DNA of 60,539 nt from a virus, in IMG/VR virus record IMGVR_UViG_3300020200_003237, positions 1-60,539 of that record. One strand, written 5' to 3'. Every line of letters begins with the position of its first letter. The first letter of the stretch is position 1. Both the position numbers and the translations under genes were made by a program. This document shows, in pieces, positions 44,789-53,566 of this stretch. The notes beneath the pieces were generated by a model. That model was not told the origin of the DNA. It did no database searches and saw only the letters and a list, made by a program, of their open reading frames with translations.

Positions 44789-46129
44789 TTAATTAGTTAG
44801 TGGAGTAATATCCCACATTCCACATCCTCCACACATGTCTTCAGATCTAGATAAGAGTCCCTTTGGAACTTTTACTGATGGACAACCTTTAACATTTAAG
44901 AAGAATAGATAAGGTAGTTTTTCGATTGATTTTGGTAAAGTCTTAAGATCTTTGTTGTTAGGAACTGCCAAGAACCTAAGTGAGGTACACCCACCAATTT
45001 CCTCAGGTAAAGACGAAATACAGTTATCGAGTAGAATCATATCAAGGTTTTTGAACTTACCAATTGATGGAGGAATATTGATAATAATCGAATCCTTGTC
45101 TCTATTCTGAATTTGAAATTCTTTCAAGCTTAGGGGTAAGTTTTCGATCAATTCATCCAATCCATAAAGTGCAATAAATTTACCCACGGCACCTGACTTG
45201 AAATTGTCAATTGATAATTTATCTCCACCAACTGTGAGACCTTTAGCAAACTCAGGTTTGAATACATCTTTCAATTCTGCCATAGGACCCATAAGAAATT
45301 TTACAAGATCAACTTGTCTATCATCCTTATCCATAAACTGATTGGATGGGAAATGGAATTGATATCTGGTTTTCGGTAGACCTGTATTTGAAGAGACGTT
45401 TTGATCGTTTGGATCATAAACCACGTATAAAGGTCCGTCTTTAATATATCTATCGAACCAAGATAAACCTGGAGCTGAAGTACACCATCTTGTTTCTACT
45501 TGATTACCACCATAGAAACATGAGGCCTCTTTTCCTTTCGCACCTTTGTCTTCGATTTTTACTACTCTCCAATTGTTACCATCATACATAAGTTCAGCAC
45601 CAGGGTGAACTGTAGCAGATTTTCTTTCTGCCTTTGTTGTGGTTGCCATCGTAAGGTCAAAATCTTTTACCGCATCATAAAGTTGGTCAGGTGTGAGAAA
45701 TTGTATCTGTCTTTTGTCTTTAGGAAGTTTACTCTTAAATCTATCATATTTTTTTAGGTCATCCGTAACTTTATAAAGATCTTCCATAAATCTATCCTTC
45801 AACATCTTAACCTCTCTCTCATAACCGGGTTCGCCATATGGAGTTTCTGTTTGTTGATTAACTTTCGTATAAGACTTGATCAACCATGGAGTATATTTAC
45901 CTGCGCGAGCTTTTTTTAACTCTGATGTAGTAGCTGATTCAATATCTACATCATTTAAAATCGAATTTGGATCAGCGGCAATCAATGCTGCTAATTCACG
46001 GACAGACATTTTAGGTTTTTTTATGGTGCCGTCCTCCTTCTTTTTTGGTTTGGTATAGGTATCAATTAAGAAATCAATCCTTTCGAAATCTTCGACAATG
46101 ACAGTCCTCAATAATGATGTAAATTTCAT
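44789..46129 (-). CDS. WCT-motif protein 2 with leucine-rich-repeat tail
   Basis: 446 residues. MKFTSLLRTVIVEDFER at the N terminus has an I-V-E site. Residues ~178-240 contain the WCT core: GAELMYDGNNWRVV, FYGGNQVETRWCT (RWCT 214-217), FDRYIKDGPLYVVYD. Residues ~340-446 read as leucine-rich repeats (IPPSIGKFKNLDMILLDNC, SLPEEIGGCTSLRFLAV, LPKSIEKLPYLFFL). Such LRRs usually bind proteins. It could be a packaged effector acting on a host target. TATTTATT lies 15 nt upstream. Confidence 0.6.
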   Translation of the reverse strand: MKFTSLLRTVIVEDFERIDFLIDTYTKPKKKEDGTIKKPKMSVRELAALIAADPNSILNDVDIESATTSELKKARAGKYTPWLIKSYTKVNQQTETPYGEPGYEREVKMLKDRFMEDLYKVTDDLKKYDRFKSKLPKDKRQIQFLTPDQLYDAVKDFDLTMATTTKAERKSATVHPGAELMYDGNNWRVVKIEDKGAKGKEASCFYGGNQVETRWCTSAPGLSWFDRYIKDGPLYVVYDPNDQNVSSNTGLPKTRYQFHFPSNQFMDKDDRQVDLVKFLMGPMAELKDVFKPEFAKGLTVGGDKLSIDNFKSGAVGKFIALYGLDELIENLPLSLKEFQIQNRDKDSIIINIPPSIGKFKNLDMILLDNCISSLPEEIGGCTSLRFLAVPNNKDLKTLPKSIEKLPYLFFLNVKGCPSVKVPKGLLSRSEDMCGGCGMWDITPLTN

Positions 46130-46144
46130 CAGAACAAATTTAAT

Positions 46145-46152
46145 AATAAATA
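46145..46152 (-). promoter_or_regulatory. TATTTATT element before gene at 46129
   Basis: TATTTATT 15 nt upstream of the ATG at 46129. Confidence 0.35.
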
Positions 46153-46172
46153 TATTGGGAAGATAAAAATTA

Positions 46173-47012
46173 CTAATAATTCATTATCAAAAGTTCCTCT
46201 CCCAAATTTTGTTTTCCGCCTTTTTTTGCTGCTGCGGCTTTGGCAAACTTTTTACTTTCCCAACGATATCTTTCTTTTGGATACCACTGACTCAAAAGAT
46301 CAAACTCATAATAGGATAAACTAAACTTACTTTGCACCAAATTTAAGGTTTGTGCAAGTCTTTGATGATCATCCCTATCAAAATCATGATTGGAATAATA
46401 GTTTTCCGTCTTCCAATAAGGTGGATCTAAATAGATATAGGTTGAGGGTGCATCGTATTTTTCTATAACTTGTTGAAAATCTAAATTTTCAACATGAGTA
46501 ATCTTTAGAAAGTGTTCGATCCAATACGGTTTACTCAACTTATCACGGAAAGCCAAATACTTAGATCGGTACTTACCTTTCAAATCTATGAATGAGGATG
46601 ATTCAGGTTTACTTCCTGAGAATACTTGTGTGACAATATAAACGTATTTTGCCGCCGCTTCATAATTTGGATAGTTCATTGTGAAACCTGATGAAAACAA
46701 CTCTGTCTGATATTCTTTGAATCTTGTTTTATAACTTATATCAGTAACAAAGTCTCCGAATTGTTGACAAGGTATTGAATCTAAGGCTCTTTGAAGTTCA
46801 ACAGGATTTTGAAGACACTTGAAAAGATTGTAATTTAAACAGTTGAAATCGTTGTAAACAACTTTATTGAGATTTGGATATAACTCCAAGTCCATGTTAA
46901 AAAAACACCAAAACATCCCTCCGAATGTCTCAACATATGTTTCCATATCTTGATGATAATACTCTACAATCCATTTACCTATTTTTGATTTTCCTCCAAT
47001 ATAACTCAGCAT
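46173..47012 (-). CDS. Dam-like D12-class DNA adenine methyltransferase
   Basis: 279 residues. YIGGKSKIGKWIVEYY (4-19) is the N-terminal SAM-binding segment, ETFGGMF the motif I loop, and YIYLDPPYW the DPPY catalytic motif of N6-adenine methylases of the alpha (Dam/D12) class. No partner nuclease is adjacent. With the beta-class enzyme at 20209 the phage has two DNA methylases. The target site is unknown. Confidence 0.85.
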   Translation of the reverse strand: MLSYIGGKSKIGKWIVEYYHQDMETYVETFGGMFWCFFNMDLELYPNLNKVVYNDFNCLNYNLFKCLQNPVELQRALDSIPCQQFGDFVTDISYKTRFKEYQTELFSSGFTMNYPNYEAAAKYVYIVTQVFSGSKPESSSFIDLKGKYRSKYLAFRDKLSKPYWIEHFLKITHVENLDFQQVIEKYDAPSTYIYLDPPYWKTENYYSNHDFDRDDHQRLAQTLNLVQSKFSLSYYEFDLLSQWYPKERYRWESKKFAKAAAAKKGGKQNLGEELLIMNY

Positions 47013-47049
47013 GAGTAAAAATATAAGAAAAAAAATTGAAAAGGCAAAT

Positions 47050-47214
47050 TTACTTATAACAATTTTTGTAAGGTCTACAGGATGCTTTTTGTGTGAACCC
47101 CATCTTTGAACACGGTGTAGATTTACAATAAGATTGACTATACTTTCTCTTTTTTTTGAATTCCTTTTCCTCCAAATATTTGTATAATATTCTACGTATT
47201 TGTTCTTTTAGCAT
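47050..47214 (-). CDS. Small cysteine-rich phage protein
   Basis: 54 residues from MLKEQIRRILYKYLEEKEF. The tail has YCKSTPCSKMGFTQKASCRPYKNCYK, where four or more Cys could bind zinc; this motif recurs in small proteins and C-termini of Bacteroidetes phage virion proteins. The ATG at 47214 is preceded by TATTTATA at 3 nt, ruling out the upstream alternative start. Confidence 0.65.
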   Translation of the reverse strand: MLKEQIRRILYKYLEEKEFKKKRKYSQSYCKSTPCSKMGFTQKASCRPYKNCYK

Positions 47215-47217
47215 ATC

Positions 47218-47225
47218 TATAAATA
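47218..47225 (-). promoter_or_regulatory. TATTTATA element before gene at 47214
   Basis: TATTTATA, GAT, ATG at 47214: the 3-nt spacing. Confidence 0.45.
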
Positions 47226-47279
47226 TGAATAAGATTTGTATTCCGTGTAACTTGATCAAAATTATTGGTTATACGATTA

Positions 47280-48206
47280 TTATTGTTGGTTCAATTTGGA
47301 TCTATCAAACTTTACGTGGAGTTTGACATACATGTCACCTCCGTTAAACCCTTTTCCTTTCAATCTTAGGGGTTTCGAGCTGTCGAATTCAACGGGAATA
47401 TCTACTTTTAGTTCTGATAGTGGGTGTTTGATGACAATTGAATTTTTTTTCAAATCATCTAATCCCAAATGTAAATTAAGTATTAAATCATCACCTATTT
47501 TCTCATATCCGTCTAAGGAGCTCATTTTAATTTGTAGTACTAAATTACCAAATATTCCATTATGATAGTCACCGAGTCCCTGAAGTTTAAGAAATTGTCC
47601 TTCATCTATTCCTTTAGGTAGTTGTATCTTTATTGTTTCCGCTGTTGGCTTTGTTCCACTTGTGTCGCATACGTGACATTTACTAAGAAGTCTATATCCA
47701 TCACCATTACACTCATTACAGACCTTTCTGATCTCTTGTCTAAAGAATCCAGATCCACTTACTATTGAATGATACCCCTGACCTTTACAACTATCACAAA
47801 TCTTCCTATTCCCACCCGCACCATTACAGGCACTACACATTACATTCCTGAAGTAATTGACGTTTATTTGTTCCCCTATGAAGGATTGTACAGGACTTAT
47901 AGTTACAGTAACAATTTTATCAGGAACAATTGGTCTACGTGGTCTTTGAGGACGCCCCCCGAACATATTGGCAAACATCTGTTCGAAGTCTGAGCCGGCA
48001 AAAGGATTTTGCCCTTTATTTTTAAGGGATTGTCTTTTTTCTTCTGTGCCTATATTTTCGTAAGCTTCTGCAATCTCTTTAAATTTCTCAGAACCATTAG
48101 GGTTCACGTCGGGGTGATAATCTTTTGATAGTCTTCGGTAAGCCTTCTTTATTTCCTCATCGGTAGAGTTCTCTTGAACTCCTAATATTTTATAGTAATC
48201 TTTCAT
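47280..48206 (-). CDS. dnaJ: DnaJ co-chaperone
   Basis: 308 residues. J domain at 1-65 (DYYKILGVQENSTDEEIKKA, HPD in DYHPDVNPNG). A short Gly/Phe linker follows (NPFAGSDFEQMFANMFGG), then four CxxC modules (CSACNGAG, CDSCKGQG, CNECNGDG, CHVCDTSG) binding two zinc ions, and the substrate-binding barrels (LPKGIDEGQFLKLQGLGD). It should stimulate host DnaK. It is shorter than E. coli DnaJ (376) owing to a reduced linker and tail. It may help fold the giant fibres. Confidence 0.92.
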   Translation of the reverse strand: MKDYYKILGVQENSTDEEIKKAYRRLSKDYHPDVNPNGSEKFKEIAEAYENIGTEEKRQSLKNKGQNPFAGSDFEQMFANMFGGRPQRPRRPIVPDKIVTVTISPVQSFIGEQINVNYFRNVMCSACNGAGGNRKICDSCKGQGYHSIVSGSGFFRQEIRKVCNECNGDGYRLLSKCHVCDTSGTKPTAETIKIQLPKGIDEGQFLKLQGLGDYHNGIFGNLVLQIKMSSLDGYEKIGDDLILNLHLGLDDLKKNSIVIKHPLSELKVDIPVEFDSSKPLRLKGKGFNGGDMYVKLHVKFDRSKLNQQ

Positions 48207-48207
48207 T

Positions 48208-48858
48208 ATGTCTCAGTTCATAATAGTCCTATTCAAAAATAAAGAGAGGAAAAAAATAATAAAGAAGTTTCAGACCGGTAAGAAAGCACTCAGTTTTTTT
48301 AACAATTTAATCTCTGAAAACCAAAGTGTTGTCTTTAATCGTGAAGTTGAGAATGCAATACCATGTGTTTATGAAATAGCTCTGTTAGAAAAAAACTCTC
48401 AGAGGTTACTACCAACTTATATGACTGATGAATTTGGTAGAAATATCAAGGTTAAACTCGAAGACCCTGAATTTAATATTCTCAAGATATCTTCATACAA
48501 ATACCCCGAGACAATATTTGATATTAGTCGTAATAAGAAAATTACAATGAATTTCTTTATAACGAGATATTTGCCAACCACATCAATCAAGGTAATGTCG
48601 ATCCTTAATAATAAGGTAATATTACAAAACGATGATGAAATAAGATTATTCTCCCTAAAGTCGGAGTCAGAAGCAGAGAGATTTATAAACGTTCTTTCTC
48701 ATAGTTTCTTCGAAATGAAAAGGGGGGATTGCATCTTTGTTAGTGATACATCATCCCCCCAGAGGAAGTATTTGTTTAATTTTTTAGAATCAAAAGGTTA
48801 CGACAAAAAAACTTTATACAGGAAATATACTACTCATCCGAGGTCAAAAGAAAAATGA
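48208..48858 (+). CDS. Hypothetical phage protein
   Basis: 216 residues, basic, beta-rich (MSQFIIVLFKNKERKKIIKKF...). Not assigned to a family. Its ATG is separated by a single base from the divergent dnaJ ATG, so each promoter must lie within the other gene or the gap must be transcribed from both sides. Confidence 0.6.
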   Translation: MSQFIIVLFKNKERKKIIKKFQTGKKALSFFNNLISENQSVVFNREVENAIPCVYEIALLEKNSQRLLPTYMTDEFGRNIKVKLEDPEFNILKISSYKYPETIFDISRNKKITMNFFITRYLPTTSIKVMSILNNKVILQNDDEIRLFSLKSESEAERFINVLSHSFFEMKRGDCIFVSDTSSPQRKYLFNFLESKGYDKKTLYRKYTTHPRSKEK

Positions 48859-49051
48859 AATCTGTCCCTGAGATGTCAATTGTAAATCTTTTAGAATCTT
48901 TTACTTTCATTTGTTTCGCGGCATTTTCATATTCTTCCACTCCCATTTCAAACACAACCATCGTCTTACCTTGATGTAATTTTTGTAGTTCGTCAGCAAT
49001 TTTCGCTAACCGTTCTACTGTCCCATCAACGCCATTTTTAGTTTTTGCCAT
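48830..49051 (-). CDS. Hypothetical phage protein
   Basis: 73 residues (MAKTKNGVDGTVERLAKIAD...FIFLLTSDE). Unknown. Overlaps its upstream neighbour 49015-49203 by 37 nt and the convergent gene by 29 nt. Confidence 0.55.
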   Translation of the reverse strand: MAKTKNGVDGTVERLAKIADELQKLHQGKTMVVFEMGVEEYENAAKQMKVKDSKRFTIDISGTDFIFLLTSDE

Positions 49052-49203
49052 ATTGTTAATTTCTTATTCTCGGGAAATAATTGTTTTTTATCAAGATTCC
49101 TTATCTCTCGTACTAGTTTCTTCTTTTCTAATTCTAGTTCTTTTTGATCTTTGTGCTGTTCGCTCTTCAACCAATTCAAGTGATGTTCCTCGTGTTGTCC
49201 CAT
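49015..49203 (-). CDS. Small helical protein nested in neighbouring genes
   Basis: 62 residues: a charged coiled coil (EELELEKKKL-like) and a TIWQKLKMALMGQ tail. It overlaps the 3' end of 49091-49588 by 113 nt in another frame and the next gene by 37 nt. The organised heptads and tail suggest it is real, but the overlap lowers confidence. Confidence 0.4.
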   Translation of the reverse strand: MGQHEEHHLNWLKSEQHKDQKELELEKKKLVREIRNLDKKQLFPENKKLTIWQKLKMALMGQ

Positions 49204-49588
49204 CTTCTAAAGTATTTTCTTTTTTTTCAAAGTCAAAGTATAGAGATTTTAGGGTATCTAAATCAGTCGTTTCGAAAGTCCTCTTCAAAGTATCAATTGT
49301 TTCTTTGAATAATTTTTCCTTCAGCTCCCTATCTTTGTTAAGTTTGATGACTTTATTGATTTTTGAAATTGTTTCGGTGACTTCCGATTCCTCAAAAGAA
49401 CAAACAAACGATATTCCCTTGAGGTTTTGTTCCCCCGAATCGAAAGGTATAACTTTATCTTCTGCTGTGAGACTTTTAGGTAATCCCCAATTCATTGGAA
49501 ATTTCAAGTCTATTGTAATATACCCATCGAGAAATCGGATAGAATGAATGTACTCCGAAAAAATTTGTAATTCTTTATAAAAACTCAT
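49091..49588 (-). CDS. Hypothetical phage protein with disordered basic tail
   Basis: 165 residues. The first ~125 look folded (YITIDLKFPMNWGLPKSL...); the last 40 are polar and charged (TRGTSLELVEERTAQRSKRT). Unknown. The disordered tail coincides with the overlapped small gene in the other frame, as is common in overprinted genes. Confidence 0.55.
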   Translation of the reverse strand: MSFYKELQIFSEYIHSIRFLDGYITIDLKFPMNWGLPKSLTAEDKVIPFDSGEQNLKGISFVCSFEESEVTETISKINKVIKLNKDRELKEKLFKETIDTLKRTFETTDLDTLKSLYFDFEKKENTLEDGTTRGTSLELVEERTAQRSKRTRIRKEETSTRDKES

Positions 49589-49770
49589 ATTGTTAGGTAA
49601 GTGATTATGTAAGTTAATGTCAAACTGTTCAAAATTAATTCTGTCTTAGACATATTGATCGGTTTTGGGTTCTTACCAAAAACGGTTGTAGCAAAAATGA
49701 ACAACGTCCTTGATAAGACTAAGACTGACCAATAGAATAAAAACAAATATAATGTTGATTGGTTAATCAT
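49585..49770 (-). CDS. Small two-helix membrane protein
   Basis: 61 residues. Two hydrophobic segments (LYLFLFYWSVLVLSRTLFIF and LILNSLTLTYIITYL) flank a short KNPKPINMSK loop. It could be a holin-like or membrane-anchoring protein. ATG 49770 overlaps the histone-like gene's stop (TGATG). Confidence 0.5.
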   Translation of the reverse strand: MINQSTLYLFLFYWSVLVLSRTLFIFATTVFGKNPKPINMSKTELILNSLTLTYIITYLTI

Positions 49771-49946
49771 CACTCTTCAGTTTTTTTATGTTCCAAAATC
49801 TCGCCTCTTAATTTCTGAAGAAGTGCTTTCAATTCTTGAGCTGCCTTTCTTGCTCTTGTACCTGCACTTTTGTTTCCTTTGAAAAATTTAGTGGTGTCAA
49901 CTGAAAGCAGTTCAGTCAACTCTTTAATTTGCTCTAATGTTTCCAT
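49770..49946 (-). CDS. Histone-H1-like (Hc1-type) peptide
   Basis: 58 residues, short enough to escape long-ORF scans. METLEQIKELTELLSVDTTK, then FFKGNKSAGTRARKAAQELK and LLQKLRGEILEHKKTEE. This matches the Hc1/H1-like proteins of Bacteroidetes, where GNKxAGTRARKAxxEL is the conserved DNA-binding helix. It would bind and bridge DNA, perhaps shielding phage DNA or shifting host transcription. Confidence 0.7.
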   Translation of the reverse strand: METLEQIKELTELLSVDTTKFFKGNKSAGTRARKAAQELKALLQKLRGEILEHKKTEE

Positions 49947-50023
49947 TTTAAAAAAAAATTATGTAAAGTTTATTATAGGAAATATAAAAAAACCCCCTTC
50001 AGAGTAAATACAATGAAACTTTT

Positions 50024-50497
50024 TTAGTATTCTATATTTTTTTCAAGAGACTTATAGAGCTCTGTAAGAATATCCAAATCTGATTTGGTAAATGGCTTTT
50101 GTAAGCTAAACACATCATCAATAAATTGAGAGATTGACAATTTTACTCGTTGATCCTTTTGATTATAATAGGTGTCTTTAAAGAACTCCCAAAAGTAATC
50201 TTTGTGAGCACCAGATTCTTTGATCTTAATATTTTCTTTATTGAAGTTATCCAACAATTTACCCCAACACCATTCAAAGTGATTTAATTTGTCATCAACG
50301 GTCAAATTTATTTTGGTCTCAGATTCTTCTGACCCCAAATAGGTGTCACCCATAATCTTGAAAAGACTTTTGAACAAATCACCGTATAACTCTATCTTCT
50401 CAGGTATCATGTTGTGTACGCTGAACCAAATTTGAACTTCGTCGTTTGCAACTGGTTTTGACATCCACCTAAAAAAATTCTCCATAGAATTTGCCAT
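50024..50497 (-). CDS. Hypothetical phage protein with hairpin-embedded start
   Basis: 157 residues (MANSMENFFRWMSKP...), helical and acidic with no recognised family. Its ATG sits in the loop of an 11-bp stem-loop (50477-50509), so translation is probably regulated. A second in-frame ATG, at codon 5, lies within the 5' stem strand. Confidence 0.6.
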   Translation of the reverse strand: MANSMENFFRWMSKPVANDEVQIWFSVHNMIPEKIELYGDLFKSLFKIMGDTYLGSEESETKINLTVDDKLNHFEWCWGKLLDNFNKENIKIKESGAHKDYFWEFFKDTYYNQKDQRVKLSISQFIDDVFSLQKPFTKSDLDILTELYKSLEKNIEY

Positions 50498-50509
50498 CCT
50501 ATGGAGAAT
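50477..50509 (-). promoter_or_regulatory. Start-codon hairpin, perfect 11-bp stem
   Basis: ATTCTCCATAG and CTATGGAGAAT form a perfect 11-bp inverted repeat with an 11-nt loop that contains the start codon at 50495-50497. The stem would limit ribosome access, a shape typical of translational operators. Confidence 0.65.
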
Positions 50510-50535
50510 ATAGATTATTGTTATTATTTGTGAAG

Positions 50536-51930
50536 TTATTGAGTTTTCTGACTGTAAGAAAACAGATGTTTCATCTTTTCAAGTTGCTCCACAACTAATT
50601 TATTATTTTTATCCTCCGTCGATTCTAATTTAGCAAAAAGTTTGTCTGAATCTTTTTGACCCTTAGATTTGTTGTCACCTGAAGTAGGTTGGTCAACTCT
50701 CTTGTAAGAATTCTTTTTTTCTTGAGAGAATATATTTTTCTTTCTCTTATTGTTAATTTTCTCACCGAGTTCAGTTTCAACCGCGTTTGCGTATTTTTGA
50801 GAGTTTCCTGTTTTAGATGACCCAACAATTGTGTTTTCCATCCACTCTTCGTTTGGTTTTATTTCATCATAGTCTAAGTTTTCCATCCCACCACCATAGG
50901 AAAATTCTTCAATATATTCCTCAACATCTGCGTCAGGTGTATATGCTTTCTTATCCATCTTTGCCAGTTCTCCATTACCCTTTGGGAAATTTTTAGGATT
51001 TGGTTCAAAGTTGCCTTTCGATGCATCCTTCAAATATTCTCTTAACTTTTTTGTTACAGCTTCTAACGCTGATTTATTTTCTTTTCCATCCTCTCTATGT
51101 ACTTTTTCAGCAACTTCGAGTCCTTTTGGTGTTTTGTCAGCGATATTTCCCTTAGTTTTATTTACTTCCTGTTCGACTACAATTTTCTCAATTAAATCAA
51201 TCAATTCATTTTCATTTAATTGTAAAGAATTGAGATTAAATTTTGATTCTTTTAGACCACCTAAAGTTAGAGCCATATTAACTTGCTTCAGAGTCTTCAA
51301 ATCTTCCGAAGACAATTTCTTATCTCCCTTAGCTTTTGCAGTTAATTCTTTTTTAAGAGAATTTAATTTTGACTTTGGTATTTTGCTTCCCTCAGGAACT
51401 CCAAGTTTCTTGTGTAAAGCACCTTTCTTCATCTTTGTCTTTTGTATCCATTTGTCCTCTGCTTCTTTGACATTGAATTTCTTTCCGTCAACTTCAAAAG
51501 AGTTTTTACCCTCTTCTTTAGCTTTGGCAAGTGCTCCTGTAAATGCATTACCTTCAGCTGTCTCAGCTTCATTGGCTTCAACTTCATCTAATTCTCCATC
51601 TTTAGGGTCGATATATTCCGGGTCAACATCCATCTCATCTATTTCTGAATAATCAGGGGCTCCTGTGTGTGCTTTGATTTCCTCCCATGATTTATCTCTT
51701 GGATCAAATTCTCCGATTTCCAAATCCTCTTCGGGTGGATTCAAGTCCATTCTATCAATATCAATCTCATCTTCGAAACCCTCTTTTGTGTGTTTCTTAC
51801 CGTTTTTGTTTTTATCTATTTCCTTTTGTTTACCATGTAGTTTTTCAGAAACCTCAGACGCTTTTTGTTCTGCCGCTTCAGTCAAAACTTTTTGGATTAC
51901 TTTATCAATATAATTTTCGAATTTGTCCAT
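50536..51930 (-). CDS. Lysine-rich putative internal virion protein
   Basis: 464 residues, extremely charged and mostly disordered. The N terminus MDKFENYIDKVIQKVLTEAA carries L-T-E. A GNAFTGALAKAKEEGKNSFEVDGKKFNV segment (seen in two pieces, ~130-160) is a recurring phage motif. NENELIDLIEKIVVEQ (~240-255) repeats the ITE-type helix pattern. It resembles scaffold or internal capsid proteins. TATTTATA lies 14 nt upstream. Confidence 0.6.
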   Translation of the reverse strand: MDKFENYIDKVIQKVLTEAAEQKASEVSEKLHGKQKEIDKNKNGKKHTKEGFEDEIDIDRMDLNPPEEDLEIGEFDPRDKSWEEIKAHTGAPDYSEIDEMDVDPEYIDPKDGELDEVEANEAETAEGNAFTGALAKAKEEGKNSFEVDGKKFNVKEAEDKWIQKTKMKKGALHKKLGVPEGSKIPKSKLNSLKKELTAKAKGDKKLSSEDLKTLKQVNMALTLGGLKESKFNLNSLQLNENELIDLIEKIVVEQEVNKTKGNIADKTPKGLEVAEKVHREDGKENKSALEAVTKKLREYLKDASKGNFEPNPKNFPKGNGELAKMDKKAYTPDADVEEYIEEFSYGGGMENLDYDEIKPNEEWMENTIVGSSKTGNSQKYANAVETELGEKINNKRKKNIFSQEKKNSYKRVDQPTSGDNKSKGQKDSDKLFAKLESTEDKNNKLVVEQLEKMKHLFSYSQKTQ

Positions 51931-51944
51931 TTTGATTATTTTAA

Positions 51945-51952
51945 TATAAATA
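51945..51952 (-). promoter_or_regulatory. TATTTATA element before gene at 51930
   Basis: TATTTATA 14 nt upstream of the ATG. Confidence 0.4.
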
Positions 51953-51959
51953 TCTTTGA

Positions 51960-53321
51960 TTATAGCTTTTTTGAATGGATATTGTTCATTTCGTATTGTA
52001 AAATACTTTTGATAGTGATATCACTTAGACCTGTATTTTCGCAGACCCTTTTAATGGCTGTTTTAATGTTTTCATTCTCCCAAATCCTGAGAGCTTTTAT
52101 GTCCCCCTGATTACAATAAGGGAATTTTTTACATTTACCTTTAACTTGAACAAATTTACCTCCTTGATACAAAGGTTTGGATGCTCCTCTCCAATCTTTC
52201 TTGCTTGTTGATTTAGCCCACATTGCTGGTCCTGAATACTGACCAGCTGAAGAAGCACCTGTTACCTCGTTTGCTTCGATTTTTGATACTTGTTTACCCA
52301 ATGGTATCAATCCATCAATGTTTACAGAAGCCATAAAATCTCCTTCGCGGTGATAAGCCATCACTTTATCTTTATTGTCTTTTTGTAAAGAAATGATTCT
52401 GATTGGTTTAAATCTATCGAAGGCAATTGCTTTATCACCAACTCTGAATGTATTACCATCATTGTTGGTTGCGACTTTAAGAAATTGAAGATCGTAATTA
52501 TCATATTGTACTTCACCTAATTCAGATTTAGGTGTTTCAGAATTACTTTTTTGTGCAAATTTAGAGTTGATTGCAAAAGGGCCTACGTAGGATCCAGCGG
52601 ATGAAGCTCCTGTGGTCTCAGCATACTCTCCCTTCCCAACATGTTTGAATTTTTTCTTACTTATGAAAGGATCATCCGATGTTACGTTTGGAGTGCCGAA
52701 ATTGAAATCTTTATTATCTTGTTTATACTTAGATCTTTTTTTGAATTCAATAAAGTCGGGATCTTGTTGAAGGTCCTGTGAGAATTGTTTTTTTGCCGAG
52801 ACCTTATCTTGTTCTTTAGCTTCAACTTTATCTTTTTTTGTAGCATCTATAAGCCATATTATAGGATTGATACCATGTTTCAATAAACCAGCAAGCCTTG
52901 TATTACCACCCAAAAGATCATAATTATTTTTATTTAATTTCACAGCTATTGGAGCTTCAATTTTCTTGTTTTTGAAATCAGCCTGAAATCTTGCTCTTTT
53001 ATCTCTGTCGAGTTTTTCGAAGTCCAAATCAACATTTCCCAAGTTTTTTTTGATTCTTTCGAAAGTGGTTATAGTTCCTTTTTTTGCAATTTCAATCCAT
53101 TTTTTCTTAGATAATCCTTCGAACTCCCTATATCTTTTAACCTCGTCAAATTCTCTTTCAAAATTAGGTTGAAGATATTTGATACCGGTGTTTTCCTCTT
53201 TAAGAGATGATTTCAATCTTGCTGCGGAAAGCATCACTTCAGGATGACCGACACTATCACCAAGTTGGGAATATGCTTTATCCAACCCCAATTTAAATGC
53301 TGCTGTAATATTACGGTTCAT
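51960..53321 (-). CDS. ParB/Srx-like domain protein with GASSAGxYxGP repeats
   Basis: 453 residues. ~115-155 holds KIEAPIAVKL, LLGGNTRLAGLLKHG and PIIWLID, the core of the ParB/sulfiredoxin nucleotide-binding fold with its G-G-N-x-R motif. Two GASSAGxYxGP sequences (~240 and ~355) recur in phage virion proteins, and PLYQGGKFVQVKGKCKKFPY with CNQGD near the C terminus is another such phage module. It could be a structural protein with a CTP- or ATP-binding domain. Unknown in detail. Confidence 0.6.
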   Translation of the reverse strand: MNRNITAAFKLGLDKAYSQLGDSVGHPEVMLSAARLKSSLKEENTGIKYLQPNFEREFDEVKRYREFEGLSKKKWIEIAKKGTITTFERIKKNLGNVDLDFEKLDRDKRARFQADFKNKKIEAPIAVKLNKNNYDLLGGNTRLAGLLKHGINPIIWLIDATKKDKVEAKEQDKVSAKKQFSQDLQQDPDFIEFKKRSKYKQDNKDFNFGTPNVTSDDPFISKKKFKHVGKGEYAETTGASSAGSYVGPFAINSKFAQKSNSETPKSELGEVQYDNYDLQFLKVATNNDGNTFRVGDKAIAFDRFKPIRIISLQKDNKDKVMAYHREGDFMASVNIDGLIPLGKQVSKIEANEVTGASSAGQYSGPAMWAKSTSKKDWRGASKPLYQGGKFVQVKGKCKKFPYCNQGDIKALRIWENENIKTAIKRVCENTGLSDITIKSILQYEMNNIHSKKL

Positions 53322-53566
53322 TATGCGTTTTTAAGTCTAGGTTCCCAATAAGATCTGTTCATCCACATAAACTGATAGAACTCACGGAACATTTTTAATG
53401 CTATATCTTTTACTTCATCTTCGAGTTTTCCTCTCTTCATTTCTTTGTAAACCCTATCCATCAATTTTTCTTCGAATTGTCGTACGGTATTTGTTTCCAT
53501 AAAAGATCTAATTTCTTTACGGATCAATATCTCAATTTCCTTTATTTCTGAGCTTGTAAGTGCCAT
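53321..53566 (-). CDS. Small helical phage protein
   Basis: 81 residues, predicted helical (SSEIKEIEILIRKEIRSFM...), ending FMWMNRSYWEPRLKNA. Unknown; linked by 1-nt overlaps to genes on both sides. Confidence 0.6.
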   Translation of the reverse strand: MALTSSEIKEIEILIRKEIRSFMETNTVRQFEEKLMDRVYKEMKRGKLEDEVKDIALKMFREFYQFMWMNRSYWEPRLKNA

